Part shown: positions 15,601-27,523 of the stretch, piece after piece
How positions within the stretch are numbered: position 1 is the stretch's first letter
Layout: each line of letters starts with the position of its first letter
NCBI GenBank assembly: GCA_003344405.1
Contig: NOWV01000075.1
Location: 1 to 64,000 of the forward strand
Source of the DNA: Trichoplax sp. H2
Taxonomy: Eukaryota; Placozoa; Uniplacotomia; Trichoplacea
DNA length: 64,000 nucleotides
Direction of reading: 5' to 3'
Program-made: the position numbers and the translations under genes
The notes under the pieces: model-generated
Seen by the model: the letters and a program-made list of their open reading frames with translations, nothing else
Told to the model about the DNA's origin: nothing
Databases searched by the model: none

Positions 15601-18600
15601 ACGATTAAACGTCATTGCAAACGTTGCAAAACAACCTTTAGCAAAGATCTTTAGTAGATTTAAGAAAAATCTATCCTTTCATAACGTAGAAGATCAGGTA
15701 TTCAATGAATTGTTCAAGTAGATTTCCGTCATTCATTGTAGGTGACACTTTAGGCAATTTTTATATTGATTTATTTCTACCGTTCAGTTTGCGCTAAATA
15801 TCGACGAATGAATGTTCATCGATTTTAAATTAGTGCTGTCAAATAATTAACATTCTTTATTTATTGCCTAGGGTACCGGTGATGTAAAATATCATCTAGG
15901 AATGTTTACCAATACATATAATGAGGCAGCTGGTAAGGATGTTACCTTTACAATGGCTGCCAATCCATCTCATTTGGAAGGTAATTTAAGCATCATCAAC
16001 AGTTATCAAGTTCCATGCTAACTTAAGATATGCGAACGGTATAACCAATTTTTTTTTACTCATGATTAGCCGTAAATCCAATCGTACAAGGCAGAACTCA
16101 TGCAGAACAATTCTTCCATACTGGAGATAATCCTGAAAAAAAGGTAACGTGCGTAGTAGTGCTCTTATATAGATTTAATAATATTATTCGTCCAAATTTG
16201 TTATTTATACCTTTTTTACTTTTTTGAACGTTGTAACCTCTCGATACGATAAAAGTAATATAAGTTTTCGTATTAAATTTAAATCCTAAGGTCATGGGTA
16301 TTCTTGTACATGGTGATGCAGCATTCGCTGGCCAAGGTGTTGTATATGAAACTGTCCAGCTCAGTAACGTAGATAATTATTCAACTGGTGGTACTGTCCA
16401 CATTGTTGTGAACAATCAGGTATCCTTTTTCGTTCGAATACATAATATAGATTGATACCCAACTACTCGGTTTATTTATATATATTAATTAACACTGTAT
16501 AGAGCTTACTGGTGTAACATTTTCAATTTGCTTAAAATGTTATAGATCGGTTTTACAACTGACCCAAGAAATGGTCGATCATCTTCGTATTGCACAGATG
16601 TTGCTAAGGTATCAAGTATGAACCTAATTTATTGTAGTAAAATCCTTTCACTATTACTAGTACTAAATTGTAAGTTCGATCGGGAGATCTGTAACAGGTA
16701 CTAACTGATATCAAACTGATGCAATAGGTAGTTAATGCTCCGATATTTCACGTTAATGCTGATGATCCTGAGGCCGTGGTTTATGCTAGTCGAGTAGCTG
16801 CTGAGTACAGAGATACTTTTCAAAAAGATATATTCATTGATTTGGTGAGTATTCCATCGAGCTCAATTATTCTGAAATCCTTGCTTTATGTCACTTTTCT
16901 AGCTAAATTGTACTCATGATATTAAAAATGTGTTCGTTCTTGCGTGCAATTAGGTTTGCTATAGGCGTTATGGTCACAATGAAATGGATAATCCAGAATT
17001 TACTCATCCAGCCATGTATCGTGCAATTAAAACTAAACCAGGTGTACTATCACTTTATGTTAACAAATTGGTCAAGGAAGGAGTATGTACTAGAGAAGAG
17101 TACAAAGTAAGTAATTTTTGTTGAATATCTTATGTACATATAAACTTGTTATATTATTATATGTGTGCATGAAATATTGTAGTCTAGTATTAAGGTTATG
17201 AATAATAATACTTTATTTAATTAATAGCAAGAAGCAAAGCGTTTCAACAACGCATGTAAGGAAGCGGCTGAGATTGCTGAAAATCAAACCAGTAATGACG
17301 TACATGATTGGATATCTGCTGATTGGAAATGTGAGATTCAAACGAAGAGATAAAATTATTTCTGATAATTAAAATCTTATGTAGCAAAAGTATGTTTTAA
17401 CTAAAGTCTTGCATCTTGGTTGAAAATGCAGCTTTCCTGAAATCGAGTAATTACAACGAAACTATGGAAACTGGTGTTCGGAGAGACGTTTTGAACCACG
17501 TCGGAGATGCGTTTTGTTCAGTTCCGAAACATATTACTGTTCACAACAGTGAGTACCCACAGAAGTACAGTGCTTACAAAGGTGCTATTATGTTGTAATG
17601 TATTATACGATTATGTGACAAGTTTATGCCTTTCTCTTTAACTAGCATTGAAGGGTGTTTTAATGAAACGTAAACAGCTTTTGGACGATGGTAAAGCTGA
17701 CTGGGCGATGGGAGAAGCAATGGCATTTGGATCTCTACTAAAAGAGAATGTTCATGTTAGACTCAGTGGGCAAGATGTAGAAAGAGGAACATTCAGGTAC
17801 TCTAGAATGGCTAGTCAATTGTGATTTATTGTTCAAATATTGTTAACCGTTCGTAAATTTACTGATATTCTTAAATTTGTTTTCATTAGTCACCGTCACC
17901 ACATTCTACATCATCAATCATATACTGACATTGATGGCAAAATTAAGTGGAACATTCTTGACAATTTGTTCGATGACCAAGGGAGATACACCATTAGCAA
18001 TAGCATATTATCCGAATACGGAGTATTAGGTATGTAACTAATGATATGATATCTTGCTTATTTTCATATTAAATTTATTCGGCTACATTATTTTATTAGT
18101 GCTCATCTGTATACTAGCGTAGTACCGTTTAAACATATAAGAGTTATGTTTTCATATAAAGTTTCAATTTGTGAAGTGATCTAACACAATCCGATTAATA
18201 GGATTCGAGACTGGATATAGCATTGCCAGGCCGAACATGTTGGTTTGCTGGGAAGCACAGTTCGGAGATTTTCATAATTGTGCTCAGGTATTCTAACTAC
18301 CATGTTGTTAAAAAAGTCCGTTAATGAAAAATTGACATTCAATGGTAAAATCTTTTTGCAGCCAATAATCGACCAGTTCATTTGTAGTGGTCAAGAGAAG
18401 TGGGGCTATCAAACTGGTATAGTTTTATTATTGCCTCACGGATACGAAGGCATGGTAGGTTTTGGAGCTATTGAAAGAATATTTGAAGTTTTGTTTGCAT
18501 ATTATCTTATACTTTTTTATTAACTAAAACTAGGGACCAGAACATTCCAGTGCTCGCTTAGAGAGATTTCTGCAGCTTTGCAATGACGATATGGACGTTA

Positions 18601-19914
18601 TTCCAGTAATTGAGTGTTGTAAATTGAGTATATCAATGTGCTAGGTTTTAAATTGCATTCTCCGCTTTCCCATAAACTTAATAGGAATTAGCAAGTGAAA
18701 GCGACGTAATCAAACAACTGCATGATCATAATATGCAGGTAAATATCACCATTAAATAGACATAGCGACAGAAATATTGTAACATGTTTTTAATTGTGTA
18801 CATTTAAAATTTCTAATTTTAAAATGTTTACTGCCCTCAATTTATTGTAAGTGTAAACCGTCAGTATATTAATAATCGATACCGATATTGTCTAGGTCGT
18901 TAATTGTTCCACACCTGCAAATTATTTTCATGTTCTAAGACGGCAGGTTTCATTTAACTTCCGAAAACCAGTAAGTAGACGCACCAATGATAGGCGAACG
19001 GCTGCTGTAGTTAAACTAATTTTAAATCATTCCAATTCTCTTTAGTTAGTAATAATGACGCCTAAAAGTCTTCTACGACTTCCGGCTGCAGTGTCTTCCT
19101 TAGATGAAATGGGACCTGGTAAATAATCTTCTGATGCTTTCTGTTAATATGATACATTTTTAACTACGATATATCTTCAACATTTTAACATAGGTACGAG
19201 TTTCCAACGTGTTATACCAGAAACAGGTGAAGCATCGGAAGATAGTAACTGTAGTAGTGTAAAGAGGGTTATTTTATGCTCAGGAAAAATGTATTACGAT
19301 TTGCACAGTGTAAGTACTGTAGAAGTATTTATGAAGGTTTTAAATTTTGCGTAGTACTATAATAAAAACATAAAATAATCATTTTTTTGGATTGTGCAAT
19401 GAAAATATTTAGACTCGTAAATCGAAGGGCTTAGAAAAAGAAATAGCTATAGCAAGAATTGAACAGGTGAACTGTAATTGGATTGCACTTCTATCTAACA
19501 ATGCTGTAGCCGAGGATGCTGTAGATTAGACTTCAATCTAAACAACATTTACTATTTATTTACAGTTGTTCCCATTTCCCTATGATATGGTACAAAAAGA
19601 GATTGAAAAGTTTCCAAATGCAGATATTGTATGGTGCCAAGAAGAACCTAAAAACATGGGTGCTTGGGCCTTCGTTCAACCAAGGGTATATAATATCACT
19701 GGTCACCTGAAACTGCCAAGGTTAGTCAATATTGCTATGATCCTAGTTAGTATGAGTATGAACCGTATTGGATACAATAGGAAATAACTCTTCAATTAAC
19801 TAATATTGCAGATACGTCGGAAGAAAACCGTCAGGTTCTGTAGCTGCAGGCACTAAAAAAGATCATGATATTCAGCAGGCGGAACTATTAGCAGAGGCCT
19901 TAGATGTTGATTAA
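12694..19914 (+). CDS. OGDH: 2-oxoglutarate dehydrogenase E1 component, mitochondrial
   Basis: Twenty-eight exons join in frame to 993 residues (human 1023): 12694-12900, 13989-14120, 14286-14388, 14602-14702, 14796-14950, 15060-15123, 15328-15410, 15598-15697, 15872-15980, 16070-16143, 16291-16419, 16546-16608, 16728-16844, 16954-17106, 17228-17330, 17432-17548, 17646-17796, 17890-18029, 18202-18287, 18362-18454, 18534-18605, 18685-18738, 18896-18970, 19046-19118, 19194-19309, 19413-19466, 19566-19720, 19812-19914. The enzyme is the thiamine-diphosphate E1 of the TCA-cycle 2-oxoglutarate complex. The Arg-rich, acid-poor N-terminus fits a mitochondrial transit peptide. Key blocks are [69 protein letters not shown] and [12 protein letters not shown]. 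The ATG at 12694 is the first in frame after a stop. The C-terminus resembles OGDH, not DHTKD1. The exon 3/4 junction (14388/14602) is the least certain. Confidence 0.96.
13134..13300. repeat. 84-bp tandem duplication in OGDH intron 1
   Basis: Two copies start at 13134 and 13218. They share CTTCCTAGATGCT.TATTG, CAATTACTCATCATGATTT and CTACAATTATCCATATAC with a few substitutions. The repeat is intronic and shows no coding content. Confidence 0.9.
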
Positions 19915-20317
19915 TTTGGGCTATAGAAAGACTGTCATTGTGACTATGCTTTGACTTTGACATAATTACAGCGAACATGGCAGTATGCCCAGTTAGTAAA
20001 ATCATTGGACTACTGTCTAGTATTCTAGTAATACTTTGTAGATGATATATATTATTTATGCTTACGCTCATAGTTAGTGAAGACCTTTCTCTGTATTACT
20101 GAAATAGCTCTCGAGGCTATTGATGTTCTGATTTGGTGACTTAAGAAGCCAAGTCAATTACCGATGGTTTAAATAATTCATAGAAATTAAATTTTATTTT
20201 TATTGAGTCTCAGCAGTTGATATTTTACTCAAATGGCATTATATTATTATTAATTGTCTTACAGTTGATATGCAGTTACAATGTTGCTAATACCATATCA
20301 TAAAGCATTCTGTTATT

Positions 20318-20323
20318 AATAAA
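20318..20323 (+). terminator. Probable OGDH polyadenylation signal
   Basis: An AATAAA hexamer lies about 400 bases after the OGDH stop codon in A+T-rich sequence. It is consistent with 3' end formation in the convergent gap with UPF0728. A hexamer alone is weak evidence. Confidence 0.4.
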
Positions 20324-20609
20324 ATCCAGCGTATTAAACACGACACAAGCTGATATTCCTATGAAGATGCTGCTGCCTTTTTGCGATACTAACATTCGGT
20401 GTTATTGATATTGAAGAAATTATACTAAAAATTACAATTTTACATACGTCGCATCTGATGTATTACTACCTATTCAACGAATTAAATAGATTGCATTATT
20501 TACATTAAGGCTAAATCTATAGTATAACAAAAGATTTAAATTGTTATCTTTTCAATAGATTAGTAATCATAAATTGTAAGTTGTTACCAAATATGCATTG
20601 CTTCTATTT

Positions 20610-21647
20610 CTAGTAAGCAGCAGTAACTGCGGTTAATGCATCCTTACATTTCCTGTCCAGTAGACCATCTCCACCTGCAGTGATAAAAATTATAGTAAAA
20701 GCATTTGATAAATTTAGTAAAGTGGCATTATTGTTTTATAGTTGGCAAGCAAGATATTGGGTGTAATTGGTAAGCTCTTTTAAATCTTAATATGGAAATT
20801 AATATGCATATGCAGAATTTACACTCACCATATTGTAACTCTTGAATTTCGCATCGATAGATTAATTCACCATGAACTATTAATTGTACTTCGTTCCAGT
20901 CTGCTATTTCTTCATAGACAATTGTATGTCCAGCAGTTTTTAATACGTCTGGTTATAGAATAGAAATATTGATACCAATGTAATATATATATTATATTTT
21001 ATATAACAGTTTTAGACAAAGAATATGTTAATCTAGCCATGTGCAAGAGTATAATATTGTTTCTAGCTCGCTGATGTCCTGTAGAACATTAAAATAGTTA
21101 TTCGGTAATATTTATTTTCTATCCTAGTAGCAAGTCAAGGAGCATCTTAATACTGTAGTTGTGTAGTAGTACGCTCTACAGTATTTGATCAATGTCTCAC
21201 GATATATGATCATTCGTAACAACAAAATTATCGTTGTAATGGTATTGCATAATAACGTTAACAATACTTCTAGCATACTTTCTGCATTAGTGTAGTAGAG
21301 TATTTTAAACGGATGAAACTTTATTTGAATATTGGAGGAATGTTCGAGCATACATTAAACATAGTGACTTTTTGAATTAATAGATTATTTCAACGATATT
21401 ATTGCAATATCTGGCTTAATTTATAGAAGCATTCTGAATTTATTACGTGCATAAATACTATAATAAGTGCAAAGGTATCGATTACCGTCATATAGTACCG
21501 TAATAATTTGTACCAAAATAAATATTAAAGTCTATGACAATATTTGGTATAATATTATTTACTGGTTAATCCTTGCAGCCTTTGTATTCGATATTTTACG
21601 CCATCAAAAGATGAGTATGGACCATATCGGATCAATACTGTTACCAT
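20610..21647 (-). CDS. UPF0728 family small protein (C10orf53-like)
   Basis: Three exons (21647-21563, 20948-20829, 20674-20610) join in frame to 89 residues (human C10orf53 is about 93). The match is recognisable end to end: VTVLIRYGPYSS near the N-terminus, RLQGL, then GHTIVYEEIADWNEVQLIV in the middle and a C-terminal YGGDGLLD...TAAY. The family is small and conserved, and I know of no established function. No signal peptide or membrane segment is visible. The ATG at 21647 immediately precedes the conserved strand. An acceptor (TTCTTTCCAG) 17 bases upstream implies a leader exon, for which 22690-22473 is the candidate. Its 3' end faces OGDH. Confidence 0.88.
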
Positions 21648-22472
21648 ATTTGAGGAATAATGCCTGGAAAGAATAGCAAAAGTATAAGCCCTTCTCTTAA
21701 AGTTAACAAATACTCATATAAAAGCTATCTATTGTATTCAAGCAAATTTTACTTTATTTTGAACTGGGCATCGCCTATCAAAGATTTATTTTTAATGTTT
21801 CTTGAATAGCAATCGATTAATTTATCCGGGTTTTAGAAGAATTATTAGATGATAATAATCGACTACGACTAGCAGTTAAAGAATCGAACTACAGGTTCTC
21901 AAGGTGCCGAATGGCGATTAAAAGAGATACTTTGATAGTAGGTACCAATCGTCTTTACCCTCAAGTAATCAAACGGTTACAGTTTCAAATCCCCCCCAAA
22001 ATAATTCTATTTGTAGGCATTAATCGAATGATTAAAGATCACTATGTTATATAAAGATTTATCAATAAGTTTATAGAAAAAAAAGTAGAAGGTTAGTAAA
22101 TAATACTCACTTCTGTCGGCAATAACTTAATGTTTATTCGCAAATTTATTGTGGCCTAGAGTGTCCTCGTCTAAATGGGTATGTCTAACTGTGAGTTTTA
22201 TGCGACACTATCGTGTAGTCTAGTGTATAGATCTAGATTGTAATTTACAGTCATATACTGCCCGTGCCAAGATCCTTATTGTCCAGTACGTAGTAGATAT
22301 TATTAATTTTATTAGTTACCGTTTATGATTGCAATGGGTAAACTACGCGTCGATCGATACTCATTACTTTAACTTAATATGTCGCAAGTGTATCAATTTT
22401 ATCTGCTGATTTGTAGCTTGATACTTCTACACATAGTCTACAATACCCATATAGTATCTAAAACAACACTTA

Positions 22473-22690
22473 CCATTGCCATGTTTCTGTGCTAGTTTTG
22501 TTGTGTACTGATGTTGTATATTAGCTTTCTCATATTATGATATTGTAAACGATCCACGGCTGATCTGTTGCCATAGTGACAGCGATGCTTGAACACCTTT
22601 AGCTGTGCTGGTACCGTACTGCGGAGTCCGCGACTAAGCTTGTTCATGGTTTGAGCAATGGCACCTGTATCCATTGGACTCGTCATCAAA
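22473..22690 (-). other. Possible leader exon of the UPF0728 gene, with a short upstream open frame
   Basis: The minus strand has a strong donor (GGCAATG|GTAAGTG) at 22473/22472 that would splice to the acceptor at 21664, just before the UPF0728 start. The exon contains an ATG-initiated frame of about 60 codons (starting MDTGAIAQTMNKLSRGLRST, or five codons earlier at an upstream Met) that stops before the donor. It cannot join the UPF0728 frame. It may be a translated upstream ORF, a separate micro-gene, or a chance frame. I do not recognise the peptide. Confidence 0.3.
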
Positions 22691-23189
22691 CTTTCATTAG
22701 ATTGCTATAATGAAGTTTTTAACGTCATTGATAGTTTGTAAAGGTAGTAAAATTGACGTTATCGCCGTGGACTACTCCATACTCTAAATATTTCGTAGTC
22801 CATATTCGTTGGCAAGTACTGCAGTTATTTTTTATTTTCAACATGTGTCCGTTGTGTGATCATTGAATCACGAACGGCCACTTCCTACTTTTCCGCTGTA
22901 TTAGTCATGACTTATAGCGTACTCCCTACTCAGTGACTTAATAGTACAGTATTATGGCTGTACCAGGGACTACTCAGAATCTTTGGCTTAGGAGTCCCTG
23001 ACCAAAAATATTTAGTAATGCCTGACTGTAGTCTACGTCCATACAGTATTGAGCATTTACTACTACGTGAAGAATCACGACCATCGATGCGGGGATACAG
23101 TCATCGACTAGCCCATTTACTAAATATACAGTGTCCAGTATACTGTAAGCCGTTTCAGCGATGTGTCCATAATATCACTAAGGAATGCT

Positions 23190-23660
23190 AGAATGCCTTA
23201 CTGTACAGTGCATCTAGAAGTCTATAGCTCGCACGCTTCTCAACTACTTTCCATTTCAGAAAGCATCATCAATATTGTGATAGAGGTAAAAACTTTTTTT
23301 CTACCTTTTACATGGTTTTTTTTTACCTCTACTCTACAGTACTGTACTGTACTGTATGCTTTAGTCTACGATGAGTGAGTACAGTATTGTACAGTATTGT
23401 ACAGTATAGTACTGTGCGCTACGCACGCGCAAGGGAGTCGATGAGTACAGTACTAAAGTCTACAGTACATACTATCGTCGTCTACAGTACTGTACTGTAC
23501 TGTACAGTATGTACACTATGCTTTAGCCTACGATGAGTGAGTACTGTACGTGTACAGTACAGTACTGTGCGCTACGCACGCGCAAGGCAGTCGATGAGTA
23601 CAGTACTAAAGTCTACAGTACATACTATCGTCGTCTACTGTACTGTACTGTACCAGCACA
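23190..23660. repeat. TACAG/GTAC palindromic array, block 5, with a 162-bp tandem duplication
   Basis: Two copies, about 23359-23513 and 23521-23660, share a CTACGATGAGTGAGTAC segment, a GTGCGCTACGCACGCGCAAG core and a CAGTACTAAAGTCTACAG segment. Each is bounded by runs of TACTG/CAGTA. The block lies in the divergent gap between UPF0728 (-) and RACK1 (+). Overlapping open frames at 23533-23802 are repeat by-products. Confidence 0.9.
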
Positions 23661-24809
23661 TCCAGGAAGCATGCGCTATGAAGAGTCGGAAGATCAACGG
23701 AAGGCTGCACTTGCGCAGTGGAAATTTTTTTACCGACCAACACTGACGATACAAGGTGTAGCGGCTAGCTTGGTCTTCTCTTTTTCACCACATCGGCTTT
23801 AAGGCAATAAGGTAAATGCTGAGATAATCGTTGTTCAATCTTCTATCATCTCTACTTTAATGTGTTGTAAAAGTGATTCCTTGTTGAAAATAGCAAGTAG
23901 ACTTGATGTTGTTATCGTTTTTGATTGGATGGATGCTAAAATTGCAATGTAGGAGGACATTTTATTTTACACGTTGCGCTTACCATTGTTACACCATGAT
24001 TGGTGCCTAAGTAAGCAGGCCAAATCAACTATAATGTACTACAAGTAGTTATGACTGCAGTGGTTACTGAACAAGTAGCAAGGACGGCCAGTTTTTTTTT
24101 TTCACTTGCCCTGAAAGGATCATGGCTAGACTATCCTTTCCTCTTTGCATGCTTAGTAATAGACTTATTGAAGGCTACGATCGTTAAAGAGTAGGAAAAA
24201 AAACAATCGGTATTGCTTTTTTTCTACACATGGCACACAGTTGCATTGCATCGCAGAAGGAGTGATTGAATTTGTTCATAACTGTAGTCAACTTGATCCT
24301 CCGTTAGTCAATCCTTGGCCTAGATGAAAGCGATCGCGATAACTGGTTGGGATAGCACACTGGACTACGATTCCATTTTTCATAGTTTATTGACTGATGA
24401 TCCATGATCGACTTGTTTTAAAACTGAAACCATCAACATCGTGGCCACATGATGCTTTCTCTTGATCGTCCGCAAACATTTGTAATATCACAATGTCATT
24501 ATTGCTCATCAGTCGACGACGATAGTCGTCATGCTATGATGATCAGTAGATTTGCAGTTTTTAGGTTGATAGCTAGAGTAGACACCATGATAAGATAGTA
24601 ACTCGTATAACCATCATCTCAATAAGTCTCATGATAAATGATCATCACCCTTATCAAAGTAATACACTTAGGATAGATTGTATAATTAGCACGTTAACTG
24701 AATTGAACTACCTATTAACATCGATGGATGAAATGATTTGGAAAATGAATATATTGCAAATATTACGTTTCACTAGCAGGCCTTGAATTTGGATACAGTT
24801 GAGCATATA
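23661..24809. other. RACK1 upstream region, no gene seen
   Basis: There is no supported exon. The sequence holds poly(T) runs near 24089-24101 and 24196-24221 and nothing else that I can name. It presumably carries the RACK1 promoter. Confidence 0.5.
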
Positions 24810-26708
24810 ATGGCTTCTGAGGTGATTTCTTTGCGTGGTACCTTGAAAGGCCATAATGGCTGGGTAACTCAAATTGCAACAACTCCACAATATCCCGATA
24901 TGATCTTATCGGCCTCTAGAGGTAAGCGATTGTAGTGTAAGCAAAAAGTTATACCTACAGTATATTATATATGCTATAAAGTTGTAGTGACTGTGTTTAA
25001 CTTAAATAAAAACTTCATAGTGATGTTTTCATTTATCTATGTATTTTATCATTGCTTTTGAAGAGTTCAATTTATCTTGTTTAAAATATTTCTAAACTCT
25101 GTTTGAGCATAGAGTGATTGCAATTTTGTAGCTATTGCAATATGTTAGAAACGAAGGCTAACGGATATCGATGATCATCTTTGTCTTATCTACTACTTTT
25201 CCTTACACGTATAGATAAGTCAATCATCAAGTGGAAGCTAACCCGAGAAGAGAATAATTTTGGTGTGCCCGATAAATCCTTACATGGTCATCATCATTTC
25301 ATTTCTGACCTTGTTCTGTCATCTGACGGTCAATTTGCTCTCACTAGCTCTTGGGATAGTAATCTCCGTTTGTGGGATTTAAATACGTAAGCCAGATAGA
25401 ATTAATCCTTCTTTTCATGTCAGTATGTACGCTAGTGAATATTCTCATCTACTGCAACCACCTGCTAAATTTTGATATTTGCAAAAATTTTGCAATGACA
25501 CACCCCATTCTGTGCTAAGTATCTATCGTCCAATATGTGAAACTGGTTGCATGCATTTCGATGATAATACATGTCATAAAATATGACTAATCAATGATAT
25601 CGAACACGACGTAATGAACATTATAGCCTACCTTTACTTTGCTGTATCATACCTGACATTTTTATATACATTATAATGTTGCATTGCTACTTGGGATTTA
25701 TTTCATATACTCATAAAGGCATTCCTTACTTGGTTTTATCTAGTGGTCGAACTACTCGACGCTTCGAAGGACATACTAAGGATGTCATGAGCGTTGCTTT
25801 CTCAGCTGATAATCGCCAGATCGTTTCTGGTTCTCGTGATAAAACTATCAAATTATGGAATACTTTGGCTGATTGCAAATTTACGATGGTTGAGGACTGT
25901 CACAATGATTGGGTGTCTTGCGTTCGTTTCTCACCTAATCAGAGCGACCCTCTAATAGTTTCTTGTGGTTGGGACTCCTTGGTTAAGGTCTGGAATTTAA
26001 CCAATTGCAAATTGAAGGGTAACCGAGAAGGTCACACTGGTTACCTGAACACTGTCAGTGTCTCACCTGACGGCTCTCTATGCGCTTCTGGTGGTAAAGT
26101 AAGCAATACTCGTAAAATATTCAACTTTGTAGCATTAATTCTGCTTGTTACTGTGTTACTTCCTTAAAATGTTAACAGTAACCCGGTATGCAATAGAACT
26201 AAAAAATTTTTTTGACTTTGAATATATTTCATGTATAGGATGGTAAAGCAATGCTTTGGGACCTCAACGAGGATAGACATTTGTATACTTTAGAAGGTGG
26301 TGATATTATTAATGCAATGTGCTTCAGTCCAACTCGATACTGGTTGTGTGCTGCTGTCGGTTCAAGCATCAAAATATGGGTTAGTTATTGCTTTATATCG
26401 CTATAAATTGCGAAGTACTTAAGTAGTCATCTATACTTTGGATTAACGCTACTGTAGTTTAATATCTTGTAAATTGTTTATAATTATTGCATTTCATTAA
26501 AAACATTGTCATTATATAGGATTTGGAGCAAAAGAGTCTTGTAGATGAATTGCGTCAAGAAGTTATTGGTGTAAATGGAAAATCAGTACCCGCTAGCTGT
26601 TTATCTTTAGCTTGGTCTGCAGATGGACATACGTTGTTTGCCGGGTATAGCGATAATTTGATCAGAGTCTGGCAAGTGTCAAAATCTGGTACCTCGTACA
26701 ACGGTTAA
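24810..26708 (+). CDS. RACK1: RACK1, seven-bladed WD40 scaffold of the 40S ribosome
   Basis: Five exons (24810-24921, 25215-25386, 25744-26098, 26239-26379, 26520-26708) join to 322 residues (human 317). The N-terminus [19 protein letters not shown] is essentially the family signature. WD blades follow with [35 protein letters not shown] and, at the end, [15 protein letters not shown]1 sits on the head of the 40S subunit near the mRNA exit and recruits kinases such as PKC. The start is the only ATG that gives the canonical N-terminus. Vertebrate RACK1 introns host C/D snoRNAs; I found no convincing C/D pair in these introns. An AATAAA lies 35 bases past the stop. Confidence 0.97.
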
Positions 26709-26742
26709 GACATTTACTGTAAATTTAATTACTGCAAATGGA

Positions 26743-26748
26743 AATAAA
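26743..26748 (+). terminator. RACK1 polyadenylation signal
   Basis: An AATAAA hexamer 35 bases after the TAA stop, in an A-rich context. The position is good for a very short 3' UTR. Confidence 0.6.
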
Positions 26749-27523
26749 AGGGAAAGCATTCGAAGTTTATCTGTATACTGTTTGTCATAAATGCTTGTTT
26801 GACGAAGCGACAACGTACTGTATGTCGTAGACAGTGTACCAGTTAGCATACCTTTTAAGACACAATAGATATTTATTTTTTGAATGACATTCAATTGTTT
26901 CTTCTTTCGAATGCCGTCGTAGCAACGCAGCTTGAATAACGAAATATAGATTGTCGCTCATGAGAAATTTTCAATTAAAAGTAGCGCTTTGTTAGATAAT
27001 GTGAACATTATAGTAGTCATATGAACTGCAATAACTTTTGAACAGATTAAAGGCTGGCATTACAGAAAACAGAGATTAGTAATACCACATAGACAAAAAA
27101 AATTAAACGTGGATAAAGCGCAGACACGCTTCAATGCACAATTGAAATGATCATTTTTAGTAAGCACTACTATTGTAGTTCGGACCGCAGCCAGTCCTTG
27201 CTAAATGGGCATTATTTATAAAGCTATATACTAGGTATTACGGTATACCCAGTATAACGTTAATAAAACCGAGAGATATTTTACAGTTTATATTATATTA
27301 GTTCATACAGTATTAATGACACATTTCTAAATATTAGCACTTGGCAAAAAGTAAAGTAGATATGATACAAATTTAGTTCTTTGATTTTATTATGATTCAT
27401 AAAATAAAAAGGAAGAATATCAGCAGTGAAATATTAACGGATGCTGTAGTTGGCTAATCAGCCAGTAAAAGTCCATTTGCTGACAGTCATTGAAACTCGC
27501 CGTTGTCGTCGCTTATGGTTATG
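26749..27523. other. Convergent gap between RACK1 and WAPL
   Basis: A+T-rich sequence without supported genes or tandem repeats. It carries only single scattered TACTGTA motifs and no array, unlike the divergent gaps. Confidence 0.5.

Noticed and set aside
21870-22000. Possible tRNA on the minus strand (AGTTCGATTC near 21882)
   Set aside because: The T-arm does not pair and no acceptor stem or anticodon arm could be drawn.
24922-26519. C/D snoRNAs in RACK1 introns, as in vertebrates
   Set aside because: A near C-box (ATGATAA at about 25562) and a CTGA near 25650 exist in intron 2, but the C-box is imperfect and I see no terminal stem.
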